A DNA stretch of 38,519 nt from an uncultured Bacilli bacterium. Its GTDB lineage: Bacteria; Bacillota_I; Bacilli_A; RF39; UBA660. A program made the translations under genes and the position numbers. The stretch lies in assembly GCA_934167885.1 (NCBI GenBank), contig CAKPMB010000016.1, positions 1 to 38,519 of the forward strand. Direction: 5' to 3'. The notes under the pieces are model-generated. The model made no database searches. It saw nothing but the letters and a program-made list of their open reading frames with translations, and was not told where the DNA came from. Below are positions 24,979 to 33,199 of the stretch, piece by piece. The first letter of the stretch is position 1. Every line of letters begins with the position of its first letter.

Positions 24979-27519
24979 ATGAAGACTAGGAAGAATATAT
25001 TAATGATATTAGGCCTAGTCTTATTGTTAGGCGGGAGTTATGCGTTTTATACTTATCAAAAGTATAGTGGAATGCAGAATCTTTTGAATGGTGAAATTTA
25101 TCTAAATTATTTAGAAGACAATGAAGTTCATATAAGCGGGATATTTCCAGAGACTAAGGAAGAGGCTTTAAAAAGAAATGATAACACTATAAGTTTTAAA
25201 GTATTAAGCAAGAACACTAGTGATAAAGATATTTATTATGGTATTACTTTAAATTATGGTGAAGAGATAAGTAATAAGGTGAGAATAGATGCTAAATACA
25301 TTATGATATATCTAGAATGTGATGGTAAAGTCTTAATAGATGGTACAAGGTATAGTGACTTTAATGATCGAAGAATTTATGTAGATAAGATAGATGCCAA
25401 AACATATACGGAAACTACTAAGAATTACACCCTAAGATTCTGGGTAGATGAAGAGACCACAATAAGTGATACTGACAGTAATGCTAGTTACAAAGCCACC
25501 GAGTGGGCGAATAGTTACTTAAATTTTAAAGTCAATGTCGATGCTGGTTTAGAAACGATGAACATGCCTTTATCCATGGAAACAAGTGACACTTATGTAG
25601 AAAATAATAAAGCCTATTTTATTGCCAAGATAAGTAACTTTATAAATATGGAAGACCTTGGTAAAGATAGTAATGATACGATGAATTTAAAAGTAACAGG
25701 CACCAATAGTGATATCAAATTCAGCTATAAAGATAGTGAAGGAAATACGGCTGAAGAAAAGAGTGATACTCTAGATTTAACCTATCTATTCACTAAAAAT
25801 AAAATAGTTGAAATTCAAGTCTTTGTTCACCCAAATAATGATGCAAATGGTAAAACAAATATTTTGTTAGAGATATATAAAAACAAAGAATTAATGCAAA
25901 GTTTTATTAAAAGAGTAGAAGTTAAAGGCAATAACTATTGCTTGAATAACGGCTTTAATAAACTAGTTGATTGTATGTTAGTAAGTGATAGTTTAAGTGA
26001 ATCAGTTGATATTGCTAAAACCAATATTTCCAATAAAGGTGAGCCCAACTTAAATGATACTGCCCCAAGTTATACATATGTTGAAGAATTAATTGAAACA
26101 GAAAATTCTTATATTGTTCAAAATCAAAAGTATTATTTTTCAAAGACCTATGAGTTTGATGAAAAGACAGGAACATTTAAGTTAACAGGTGATGTTATAA
26201 ACGATTATTTAAGTGAAAAATACATAGGGTATTGGTTTGAAGTAAATAGTGGATCTTATTATAATTTAAATACAATATATTTTATTCAAAGTGTTGAATT
26301 ATTAGATTCTCAAATTGTTGTAAAGGCAATTAAGAGAACATATAAGATTGCAAGCTCTATTCGTTCAGAAGTAGGCTTATATAAAACCGAAGATGATTAT
26401 GGAGACGTTTATTATTATCGTGGTGATGTTCAAAATAATAATGTTTATTTTGGAGGATATTACTGGAAGATTATAAGAACAAATGGTGATGGTAGTTTAA
26501 GATTAATATATAATGGAAAGGTTTCAAATGCCCAAAACACTGATACAGAAATAGGTAAATATTCATACAATGCAGAATATCGCAATCCAGCATCTGTCGG
26601 ATACATGTATGGTGATAATTATGAACAAATAATTAGTGATGAACTTACAATTAATGGCTTAGGTGATGGCCGTAAATATTATTTTGCCTCTGATTATGAA
26701 GTAGACGAAACTAATAAAAAGTATAAGTTGAAGGGTAATGTTATAAATGGAACTATTGAGGAGGTATCTAGTATGCTTAGTGAATACCCATGGACATGTG
26801 AACAGAGTGCTCTTGGTAGTTGTAGATTATTGATAAAGATTAATAGTTATATAAACAGTAATACAATTAAAGGCCAATATTACGCATATGCCCTATCAAG
26901 TTATGCAGATACTAAAAGTAATAATAAAAGCAGTTCTATAAAAGAATATATTGATTCTTGGTATGAAAAAAATATTTTGAATTTAAAAGATAAAAATGGT
27001 AATAATTTAAGTGATTATATTAAGGATGAGACTTTTTGCAATAATAGAAATCTAGATCTTAGTGTTCAAAATAATTCTGGATATAGAATTGATGAGTCAA
27101 CAAGATACATTTCCTTTTTTAACTTAAGAAGTAGTTCATCTAAACAACCATCTTTGAAATGTGATAATATTAGTGATAAATTTAGTGTAACTTTAGCAAG
27201 AGGAAATGGTAATTTAAAATATCCTATTGCTTTGATAACAGCAGATGAAGTATCATTAGCAGGTGGTTATTATGGCAAAAAGAATGAAAAATATTATTTG
27301 ACAACTGGTGAATATTATTGGACCATAACCCCATCAGATTATAAATCAAATTATGCTTTTTCATATGTGTTTCAAGTTTTTCCAGAGGGTGATTTAAGGG
27401 CATGGGCTGTAGTATCATCATGGCAAGGAATACGCCCTGTTATTAATATTCGTTCAGATGTTTTAATATCATCGGGTGACGGAACTGTGGATAGTCCATA
27501 TAACCTAAAGCTATCATGA
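24979..27519 (+). CDS. Anchored surface protein, tandem paralogue 2 (846 aa)
   Basis: It has the same architecture as paralogue 1: an N-terminal helix ending GGSYAFY, a TasA-like beta-rich region to about residue 330, and a C-terminal putative lectin-like/DUF6273-type region with GGYYWKIIRTNGDGSLRLIYNG, YPIALITADEVSLAGG, YYWTITPSD and GIRPVINIRSD. The first ~375 residues are nearly identical to paralogue 1. Residues ~375-445 and ~515-825 are strongly diverged, including the 40 residues before GIRPV (AFSYVFQVFPEGDLRAW here, against KGAIMCVVANGQFSETV). It ends in LKLS and TGA, where paralogue 1 ends in LKLK and TAA, so TGA is a stop in this organism. No clear terminator follows. Confidence 0.8.
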   Translation: MKTRKNILMILGLVLLLGGSYAFYTYQKYSGMQNLLNGEIYLNYLEDNEVHISGIFPETKEEALKRNDNTISFKVLSKNTSDKDIYYGITLNYGEEISNKVRIDAKYIMIYLECDGKVLIDGTRYSDFNDRRIYVDKIDAKTYTETTKNYTLRFWVDEETTISDTDSNASYKATEWANSYLNFKVNVDAGLETMNMPLSMETSDTYVENNKAYFIAKISNFINMEDLGKDSNDTMNLKVTGTNSDIKFSYKDSEGNTAEEKSDTLDLTYLFTKNKIVEIQVFVHPNNDANGKTNILLEIYKNKELMQSFIKRVEVKGNNYCLNNGFNKLVDCMLVSDSLSESVDIAKTNISNKGEPNLNDTAPSYTYVEELIETENSYIVQNQKYYFSKTYEFDEKTGTFKLTGDVINDYLSEKYIGYWFEVNSGSYYNLNTIYFIQSVELLDSQIVVKAIKRTYKIASSIRSEVGLYKTEDDYGDVYYYRGDVQNNNVYFGGYYWKIIRTNGDGSLRLIYNGKVSNAQNTDTEIGKYSYNAEYRNPASVGYMYGDNYEQIISDELTINGLGDGRKYYFASDYEVDETNKKYKLKGNVINGTIEEVSSMLSEYPWTCEQSALGSCRLLIKINSYINSNTIKGQYYAYALSSYADTKSNNKSSSIKEYIDSWYEKNILNLKDKNGNNLSDYIKDETFCNNRNLDLSVQNNSGYRIDESTRYISFFNLRSSSSKQPSLKCDNISDKFSVTLARGNGNLKYPIALITADEVSLAGGYYGKKNEKYYLTTGEYYWTITPSDYKSNYAFSYVFQVFPEGDLRAWAVVSSWQGIRPVINIRSDVLISSGDGTVDSPYNLKLS

Positions 27520-27585
27520 AAATTCCATATATTAACATTTATATTAAAAAAATAATAATTTTAGCCTTAAAATGCTTAAATTTAT

Positions 27586-27614
27586 TTGCAATTATTTAAA
27601 AGGCGTGCTATAAT
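27586..27614 (+). promoter_or_regulatory. rplS promoter (TTGCAA-17-TATAAT)
   Basis: TTGCAA (27586-27591), a 17-base spacer ending in TGC (extended -10) and a perfect TATAAT (27609-27614). Confidence 0.85.
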
Positions 27615-27621
27615 CACTAAC

Positions 27622-27680
27622 GTGTGATCCGCTTTACATGCTGTATATGATCATGTTAAACAATATTATAGAGAAGGAGA
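27622..27680 (+). promoter_or_regulatory. Structured rplS leader, possible L19 autoregulatory element
   Basis: The ~70-base 5' leader can fold: TTTACATG (about 27633-27640) pairs with CATGTTAAA (about 27653-27661) with a bulge, just before GAAGGAGA (27673-27680), the ribosome binding site. L19 leaders are known upstream of rplS in Bacilli; whether this one belongs to that family cannot be told by eye. Confidence 0.35.
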
Positions 27681-27688
27681 GATGAAAT

Positions 27689-28027
27689 ATGAATATTATT
27701 GATAAGATAACAAAAGAACAACTTAACCCTAATGTTCCAGAATTCCGTGTTGGAGATACTGTTAGAGTTGATGTTAAGATTATCGAAGGTAAAAGAGAAC
27801 GTATTCAAGCTTTTGAAGGTATTGTAATTTCTCGTCGTGGAAGTGGCATTTCTGAAACATTCACTGTTAGAAAAGATTCTTATGGTGTTGGTGTTGAAAG
27901 AATTTTCCCTGTTAATTCACCAAAAATTGCACAAATTACTGTAGTGAAGAAGGGTAAAGTTCGTCGTGCTAAATTAAACTTCTTAAGAGATGTTAAAGGA
28001 CAATATAAAATTAAAGAAAGAGCATAG
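27689..28027 (+). CDS. rplS: 50S ribosomal protein L19
   Basis: Ribosomal protein L19 sits at the interface of the 30S and 50S subunits. The 112-aa product has normal length and the family signature: EFRVGDTVRVDVKI near the start, IQAFEGIVISRRGSG (about 39-53), ETFTVRK and, toward the C-terminus, RRAKLNFLRD. AAGGAGA lies with ideal spacing before ATG 27689. It has its own strong promoter and leader and is followed by a terminator before lepB, an arrangement that would allow much higher expression than lepB. In other Firmicutes rplS usually follows trmD; here the upstream neighbour is the surface-protein array, so that array may have been inserted at the 5' end of this locus. Confidence 0.98.
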   Translation: MNIIDKITKEQLNPNVPEFRVGDTVRVDVKIIEGKRERIQAFEGIVISRRGSGISETFTVRKDSYGVGVERIFPVNSPKIAQITVVKKGKVRRAKLNFLRDVKGQYKIKERA

Positions 28028-28052
28028 ATAAGGTTTACGCCTTATCTTTTTC
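28026..28052 (+). terminator. Terminator between rplS and lepB
   Basis: AGATAAGG (28026-28033) pairs perfectly with CCTTATCT (28040-28047), followed by TTTTTC. It begins in the rplS stop codon and ends only ten bases before the lepB ATG, so lepB depends on readthrough or on another promoter. Confidence 0.85.
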
Positions 28053-28061
28053 GGTTATAAA

Positions 28062-28583
28062 ATGGAAAAGAGTAAAATTATAAAGGAAGTATTATCATAT
28101 TTATTAATAATCGTTTTAGTTATTCTTATAAAAAAATATATATTTACCCCTATTAGAGTTAATGGATCAAGTATGTATCCAACTCTTGAAGGTAATGATG
28201 TAATGATTCTTAATGAAATCGGTTATCATTTAAATGGTATTGAGCGATTTGATATCGTTGTGTTAAATTACAACAACGAGAGACTTATTAAAAGAATTAT
28301 TGGTATGCCTAATGATAAGGTTGAGTATCGCGACAATCGTCTTTATATTAATGATGATGTGTATGTTGAAGAGTTTGAACATGGTAAGACAGATGATTTT
28401 AAATTAAGTGATATTTTAAAAGAAAATGATGGTATTATACCGGATGGATATTATTTTGTTGTTGGTGATAATCGTCAAAATTCTGTTGATTCTAGAACTA
28501 TTGGTTTAATTAGCGAAAAGGAAATATTAGGAAAAACTAATTTTATTGTCTTTCCTTTTAAAAGATTTGGTAAAGTTAAATAA
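28062..28583 (+). CDS. lepB: Signal peptidase I
   Basis: Type I signal peptidase (family S26) removes signal peptides from exported proteins at the outer face of the membrane. The 173-aa product has one N-terminal membrane helix (about 9-26), the catalytic serine in GSSMYPTL (S37), the general-base lysine in RLIKRIIGMPND (K77) and the C-terminal box VVGDNRQNSVDSRTIG (about 134-149). Lysine at the second catalytic site marks the bacterial type, not the ER type (His) of SipW that processes TasA. It starts ten bases after the rplS terminator and has a very weak ribosome binding site (CGGTTATAAA before the ATG), indicating low expression. It is a candidate processing enzyme for the surface proteins in this window. 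Confidence 0.95.
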   Translation: MEKSKIIKEVLSYLLIIVLVILIKKYIFTPIRVNGSSMYPTLEGNDVMILNEIGYHLNGIERFDIVVLNYNNERLIKRIIGMPNDKVEYRDNRLYINDDVYVEEFEHGKTDDFKLSDILKENDGIIPDGYYFVVGDNRQNSVDSRTIGLISEKEILGKTNFIVFPFKRFGKVK

Positions 28584-28616
28584 AAATATTATGTTACTAT
28601 TAAAATTGTAATTATC

Positions 28617-28626
28617 ATGCTATAAT
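28617..28626 (+). promoter_or_regulatory. Extended -10 promoter before the 28655 gene
   Basis: ATGC directly followed by TATAAT (28621-28626): an extended -10 element. The -35 region (about 28598) is a poor match. The start ATG 28655 follows GAGGTGG. Confidence 0.55.
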
Positions 28627-28654
28627 GAAAGTATAATGTAGAGGTGGTTATAAA

Positions 28655-29335
28655 ATGAAATTTGTAGAATTAAAATGTCCAAATTGTGGGGCTCATTTAG
28701 AAGTTTTAGAAGGTGAAACAAAAGCAAAATGCAAATTTTGTAATACTTCTTTTTCAATAGAAGATGCTTATACTAATGGTTATAAATATACAAAAGGGGT
28801 TTTAAAGGCTCAACAAGAACAATTAGAAGAGAATATGTCTAAAGCTCGTGATATGTTGAAAAAAAGTCCTTTTAGTAAGATATCAATAGGTGTATTTGTT
28901 TTTATGATTCTTATTTTTGTAGTGGTCTTTAGTTTAATTGGTTATGGTATATATCAATCATTTAGTGGCAATAGTAGTTTTGATGTCAGTTCATTTAATT
29001 CATCGTATGAAAGTCATGCAGGTAAATGTTCAACCTTCTTTTTAACAAGTGTCTTAGATGATGTTGTTACTAATAACAAAACAAATAAAAAACATCAGAT
29101 TGTTGTTGAATACAATGGATTATCTTCTAGCGAAGAAAAAGTTATTAAAGAAATTCGCAATAGTTTAAAAAGTGGTGAAAATTATGATATTGCATATGAT
29201 TATGATAAAAAAGGTTTTATATGTAAAATGATTATAAATGATATGACCAATGAATCTTCTAACGACAATGATTTGGATAAAATGCAAGAAGAAATAAATA
29301 AACAAATTAATGATATAAAAGATAAATTACAATAA
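28655..29335 (+). CDS. Zinc-ribbon membrane protein of unknown function
   Basis: The N-terminal zinc ribbon CPNCGAHLEV...CKFC (CxxC at residues 8-11 and 26-29) is followed by a short helical segment (about 45-70), one membrane helix (about 77-101), an extracytoplasmic domain of ~90 residues and a charged coiled-coil-like tail (about 200-226). The cytoplasmic zinc ribbon with external domain is a common layout for uncharacterised membrane proteins in Firmicutes; no function can be assigned. AGAGGTGG precedes the ATG. A strong hairpin terminator follows, so this is a single-gene unit. Confidence 0.75.
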   Translation: MKFVELKCPNCGAHLEVLEGETKAKCKFCNTSFSIEDAYTNGYKYTKGVLKAQQEQLEENMSKARDMLKKSPFSKISIGVFVFMILIFVVVFSLIGYGIYQSFSGNSSFDVSSFNSSYESHAGKCSTFFLTSVLDDVVTNNKTNKKHQIVVEYNGLSSSEEKVIKEIRNSLKSGENYDIAYDYDKKGFICKMIINDMTNESSNDNDLDKMQEEINKQINDIKDKLQ

Positions 29336-29342
29336 AGTGTTA

Positions 29343-29369
29343 AAACTTCACGATGTGTGAAGTTTTTTT
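29343..29369 (+). terminator. Terminator after the zinc-ribbon gene
   Basis: AAACTTCAC (29343-29351) pairs perfectly with GTGAAGTTT (29357-29365), then T to 29369. A TATAAT box follows at once (29372-29377) and may start transcription of the hydrolase gene. Confidence 0.9.
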
Positions 29370-29393
29370 GTTATAATAGAGGTAGAGGTAATT

Positions 29394-30281
29394 ATGATAA
29401 AAAAAGAATTTATTAATTCATCAAGTGATAACTTAAAGTTAGAAGTTGCTTATATTATTCCAAAAGGTGAAATTAAAAGAGTAGTGCAGATTTTACATGG
29501 AATGTGTGAACATAAAGAACGCTATTATGATTTTATGAGGTTTCTTGCTGATAATAAATATGCAGTCTTTATTCATGATCATAGAGGACATGGTCAAAGT
29601 TGTTCTAAACTAGGTGATTTTAATACAACTAATTATAAGTATATAATTGATGATGCTAAGAATGTTAATGATTTTATTAAACAAAAACTACCTAATGTTA
29701 AAATATATATGTTTAGTCATAGTATGGGAACATTAGTTGCACGCGGTTTTATTCAAGAAAATGATAACATGCTTGATAAATTAATATTATGTGGTCCACC
29801 AACAAAAAATGAATTAGCACCAATAGCTTTAACTATTGCCAATTTCTTTAATCTTATTGGTATGGGAAATGAAACTAATAAATTTTTAGATAAACTTACA
29901 TTCAAAACATACAATAAACGTTTTCCAAATAACACTTGGTTATCTAAGAATGAAGAGAATGTTATTAACTATAAAAATGATGAACTATGTGGTTTTGCTT
30001 TTACAACTAATGGTTTTATAAATCTTTATAAGTTAATGATTAATGCTTTTAAAAAGAAGCAGTATCATGTTAATAATCCTAAATTAAAAATTATGTTAAT
30101 AGCAGGAAGTGATGATCCGGTTATTCAAAATGAGAAGATGTTTATGGATTTACAACATTTTCTACATGATGTTGGTTATTCAAGGATTGATAGTAAATTA
30201 TATAAAGAATTAAGACATGAATTATTAAATGAAAAAGAAAAGAGTGTATTTCAGGATATTCTAAAGTTTTTAGATGAGTAG
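29394..30281 (+). CDS. Alpha/beta hydrolase, monoacylglycerol-lipase-like
   Basis: A serine hydrolase of the Hydrolase_4 group (monoglyceride lipase / lysophospholipase type), cytoplasmic, 295 aa. Typical segments are VQILHGMCEHKERY (oxyanion region, about 31-44), HDHRGHGQS (61-69), the nucleophile elbow SHSMG with S110 (Ser replaces the first Gly of GxSxG), GSDDPV with D241 and LRHELLNE with H275: a complete Ser-Asp-His triad. The substrate is unknown; acylglycerols or lysophospholipids are most likely from the family. The ribosome binding site AGAGGTAATT precedes ATG 29394. Its 3' end carries the AGGTG site of the next small gene, so the two are coupled. Confidence 0.88.
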   Translation: MIKKEFINSSSDNLKLEVAYIIPKGEIKRVVQILHGMCEHKERYYDFMRFLADNKYAVFIHDHRGHGQSCSKLGDFNTTNYKYIIDDAKNVNDFIKQKLPNVKIYMFSHSMGTLVARGFIQENDNMLDKLILCGPPTKNELAPIALTIANFFNLIGMGNETNKFLDKLTFKTYNKRFPNNTWLSKNEENVINYKNDELCGFAFTTNGFINLYKLMINAFKKKQYHVNNPKLKIMLIAGSDDPVIQNEKMFMDLQHFLHDVGYSRIDSKLYKELRHELLNEKEKSVFQDILKFLDE

Positions 30282-30288
30282 GTGCGGT

Positions 30289-30480
30289 ATGGAAATAGAA
30301 TATGAAAAATTACGATATGATTTGTATGATTATTGTATGACGGCCTATTGGCAAGCAGGTCAAGGTATAGGAATTATTTATGCTGAAAAAATAAAAGAAG
30401 CTTCTTTGGAAGAACTTTTAGCAATTGCTAATTATTTAGGCTTTGATATTGAACAGTATGTTATAGGAAGACAAAGATAA
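30289..30480 (+). CDS. Unknown 63-aa acidic protein coupled to the hydrolase gene
   Basis: A small soluble, acidic, helical protein (YEKLRYDLYDYCMTAYWQAG near the start, then SLEELLAIANYLGFD). Not recognised. The start is placed at ATG 30289, behind AGGTG (30280-30284), which overlaps the stop codon of the hydrolase gene; an in-frame ATG at 30274 would precede this site. Coupled translation with the hydrolase is likely. It is followed within 30 bases by the PAP2 phosphatase gene, so the three genes may form one operon. Confidence 0.65.
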   Translation: MEIEYEKLRYDLYDYCMTAYWQAGQGIGIIYAEKIKEASLEELLAIANYLGFDIEQYVIGRQR

Positions 30481-30509
30481 TATTATTTATTTGATTGAAG
30501 GTAGAAAGT

Positions 30510-31142
30510 ATGTGGGAAAAATTAATAAAGTTTTTAAAATGTAATTATAAATGGCTTATATGTTTTGGTTGTTTAATTATTTTTTTGTTAATCGCTGAAG
30601 GTGTTTTTACTAAAGAAATAATGCGATGTGATACTCTAGGTTATCAAATTATATCGAAATATTTAATTTATGATGCTATAACGCCCATTGCTAAAGTAAT
30701 AACTTGGTTTGGAAGTGCTTGGTGTTTAATAGGTGTAGTTTTAGGATTATTAATTTTAATAAAGAATATGCGCATGAAAGTTTTTATTGGTTTGAATTTA
30801 GTTTTGATAACTTTCTTAAATCAAACTTTAAAATTTATTGTTGAAAGACCACGTCCAGATGGCTTTAGACTTATTGATGAAAGTGGTTATAGTTTCCCAT
30901 CAGGTCATTCAATGATAAGCATGGCTTTTTATGGTTTTTTGATTTATTTAGTTTATAATAATGTTCAAAATCGTTATGTGAAGATTTCGTTAATTGTTTT
31001 ATTATCACTTTTAATATTACTTATTGGTGTAAGTAGAATTTATTTAGGTGTTCATTATACAAGTGATGTTTTAGCGGGCTTTTTAATTTCGCTATCATAT
31101 CTTGTATTGTATACTAGTTTTTATAAGAAAGATGTTAATTAA
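30510..31142 (+). CDS. PAP2-family membrane phosphatase
   Basis: A membrane phosphatase of the PAP2 superfamily (phosphatidic acid or undecaprenyl-pyrophosphate phosphatase type), with the active site outside the membrane. The 210-aa product has about six hydrophobic helices and the three signature blocks: KFIVERPRP (K108, R115, P116), FPSGHS (PSGH 130-133) and SRIYLGVHYTSD (S175-R176, H182, D186). A PgpB- or BcrC-like role in recycling the wall lipid carrier is likely, but the substrate cannot be read from the sequence. The start is ATG 30510, seven bases after GAAGGT; an upstream in-frame TTG (30495) is rejected. It lies next to the lipase-like hydrolase, hinting at lipid metabolism. Confidence 0.92.
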   Translation: MWEKLIKFLKCNYKWLICFGCLIIFLLIAEGVFTKEIMRCDTLGYQIISKYLIYDAITPIAKVITWFGSAWCLIGVVLGLLILIKNMRMKVFIGLNLVLITFLNQTLKFIVERPRPDGFRLIDESGYSFPSGHSMISMAFYGFLIYLVYNNVQNRYVKISLIVLLSLLILLIGVSRIYLGVHYTSDVLAGFLISLSYLVLYTSFYKKDVN

Positions 31143-31265
31143 AGCACTGATATTTGTTAAATATTGCTATTTAAAAAAATCTTTGGTTTTATAAAGATTG
31201 GTAAGATGAATGTTGAGTGGCTGATAATATAGTAAAAATGTATTTGAACAAAAGAAAGGATTAAT

Positions 31266-32027
31266 ATGGAAAAAGTAATTGAGGTAGAGAATTTAGTAAA
31301 AGAATATAAAAATAAACGCGCTGTTGATGACTTATCTTTTTGTGTTTATCAAGGGGAAATATTAGGTTTATTGGGGCCAAATGGTAGTGGTAAAAGCACA
31401 ACAATTAACTCTATTTTAGCTTTACTTAACTATCAAAAAGGAACTATTAAGATTTTTAATGAAGAAATGAAACCAGATTCTTATGATATTAAGTCAAAAA
31501 TAGGGGTTGTATTTCAAGAAGTTGCCGTATTTGAAGAGTTAAATGTTTATGATAATATAGATTATTTTTGTGGTTTATATATTAATGATAAAGAAGTTAG
31601 AAAAAAGTATGTGAAAGATGCTATTAAACTTACAGAGTTAGAAGAATTTGTAAAATATTATCCTAAACAATTATCCGGTGGTTTATTAAGACGTTTAAAC
31701 ATTGCATGTGGTATTGCTCATAAGCCTAAATTAATATTTTTAGATGAACCAACTGTTGCGGTTGATCCTCAAAGTCGTAATAATATCTTAGAAGGTATAA
31801 AGAAGTTGCGCGATGATGGAGCGACTATTGTTTATACAACACATTATATGGAAGAAGTTGAAATACTATGTGATCGTATTATTATTTTAGATAAAGGAAA
31901 AATAATTGCTCAAGGAACAAGTGACGAATTAAAGAGTCAAGTTCATCTTGAAAAGACTAAATATCATGTAGGACCTACATTAAATGACGTCTTTTTATAT
32001 CTTACAGGAAAGGAATTGCGCGACTAA
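31266..32027 (+). CDS. ABC-2 exporter ATP-binding protein
   Basis: The ATPase subunit of an ABC exporter of the drug/antibiotic (DrrA/CcmA) type. The 253-aa product has Walker A GPNGSGKST (37-45), Q-loop Q84, signature LSGGL (136-140, Leu for the usual Gln), Walker B LIFLDE (156-161) and the switch H193. It overlaps the first permease by one base (TAATG) and forms a three-gene operon with two ABC-2 permeases. AAAGGA lies before the ATG. The 120-base gap upstream contains a hairpin, AATCTTT (31178-31184) with AAAGATT (31193-31199), without a T-run. The cargo is unknown; a peptide, antibiotic or lipid is usual for this family. No two-component system is adjacent. Confidence 0.95.
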   Translation: MEKVIEVENLVKEYKNKRAVDDLSFCVYQGEILGLLGPNGSGKSTTINSILALLNYQKGTIKIFNEEMKPDSYDIKSKIGVVFQEVAVFEELNVYDNIDYFCGLYINDKEVRKKYVKDAIKLTELEEFVKYYPKQLSGGLLRRLNIACGIAHKPKLIFLDEPTVAVDPQSRNNILEGIKKLRDDGATIVYTTHYMEEVEILCDRIIILDKGKIIAQGTSDELKSQVHLEKTKYHVGPTLNDVFLYLTGKELRD

Positions 32028-33199
32028 TGTTTATTCATAATTTAAAATATACCATAAAAAGTTTATTTAAAAATAAAGTATTAATCTTTTGGACTTTTGC
32101 TTTTCCTATAATTTTAGGCTTATTTTTCCATATGGCTTTTGAAAATATTGAAAAAGATGAGATGTTTCATGTTTTTTCTATTGCTTTAGTTTCAGAACAA
32201 GAATTTGAAAAACATTCAATATATAATGAAACATTTAAAACATTATCTCTTGACGATAATCCTAATAAGTTATTTAATATTAAATACACAACCCTTTCTT
32301 TAGCGGAAGAGATGCTTGATGATTCCCTTATAAAAGGGTATATTGTTTTTGAAAATGATGAACCTTTATTAGTTGTTAAGGAAAATGGAAATCAAGAAAC
32401 TATCTTAAAATATGTTTTAAATGAAATAAGTGAGCATCAAATGATAGTTAGTGATTTGTTAGAAGATGAACTAAAAAAAAATAATCATAATTTATCAAAT
32501 GTTGATGTGATAGTAGAAAAAATTATTAATAAAATAAATAATGCTCATATTAATTTAAAAAATATTTCCAAAAGTAATTTGAGTTATATGGAAATAGAGT
32601 ATTATACTTTAATTGCTATGGCTTGCATGTATGGTGGAATGCTTGGTTTAACAGCTCTTAATAATTGCCTACCTAATATGAGTAATAAAGGTATGCGTAT
32701 AGCCGTATCACCAAATAAGAAAAGTATTCTTGTGATAAGTTCAACTATAGGAGCATATTTTGTTAGTTTAGTCGGTATTTTTATATTAATGCTTTTCTTA
32801 TTATTTGTGCTTCACGTTGATTTTGGAACTAAGATGGGACTTGTTATTCTCTTAACGGTTATCGGTGATTTAGCTGGTATTTCCTTAGGAGTTATGATAT
32901 CGGCTGTATTTAAGTGTTCCGAAGGCGCTAAAGTTGGAATTACCATTGCAATTACGATGTTTTTGTCACTTTTATCAGGTATGATGGGAGTTACTTTGAA
33001 ATATGTCATTGATAAAAATATTCCAATAATTAACCTTATTAATCCTAATAATCTAATAACTGATGGCTTTTATTCATTATATTATTACAACACATTAACA
33101 AGATATATAAGAGATGTTCAATACTTAATAATTTTTATAGTTTTATGTTTAATAATTTCCTTTGTTTTCTTAAGGAGGGAAAAGTATGATAGTATTTAA
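32027..33199 (+). CDS. ABC-2 type permease, first subunit
   Basis: A membrane subunit of the ABC-2 family with the standard layout: one N-terminal helix (about 18-36), a large extracytoplasmic loop (about 40-190) and five to six C-terminal helices (about 195-385). The 390-aa product has the usual length. It starts in a one-base overlap with the ATPase stop and ends 14 bases into the next permease gene. The two permeases probably form a heterodimer with an ATPase dimer. The loop sequence gives no hint of the substrate. Confidence 0.9.
   Translation: MFIHNLKYTIKSLFKNKVLIFWTFAFPIILGLFFHMAFENIEKDEMFHVFSIALVSEQEFEKHSIYNETFKTLSLDDNPNKLFNIKYTTLSLAEEMLDDSLIKGYIVFENDEPLLVVKENGNQETILKYVLNEISEHQMIVSDLLEDELKKNNHNLSNVDVIVEKIINKINNAHINLKNISKSNLSYMEIEYYTLIAMACMYGGMLGLTALNNCLPNMSNKGMRIAVSPNKKSILVISSTIGAYFVSLVGIFILMLFLLFVLHVDFGTKMGLVILLTVIGDLAGISLGVMISAVFKCSEGAKVGITIAITMFLSLLSGMMGVTLKYVIDKNIPIINLINPNNLITDGFYSLYYYNTLTRYIRDVQYLIIFIVLCLIISFVFLRREKYDSI

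Larger units (their letters stand above)
22008..27519 (+). repeat. Tandem duplication: two surface-protein units with a 2753-bp period
   Basis: Unit 1 (22008-24760) and unit 2 (24761-27519) match with a constant offset of 2753 bases from the promoter through at least the first ~375 codons. Promoter, heptamer repeats, nine-G tract, hairpins, ribosome binding site and start all keep the offset. 23030-23193 and 25783-25946 are identical over 164 bases, whereas flanking coding sequence shows frequent silent changes, a sign of local gene conversion. The central and C-terminal parts diverge strongly, and identity returns in short blocks and at the very end of the gene. Confidence 0.9.

Noticed and set aside
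31143..31265. Terminator between the PAP2 gene and the ABC operon
   Set aside because: The AATCTTT/AAAGATT hairpin has no T-run after it on the plus strand.
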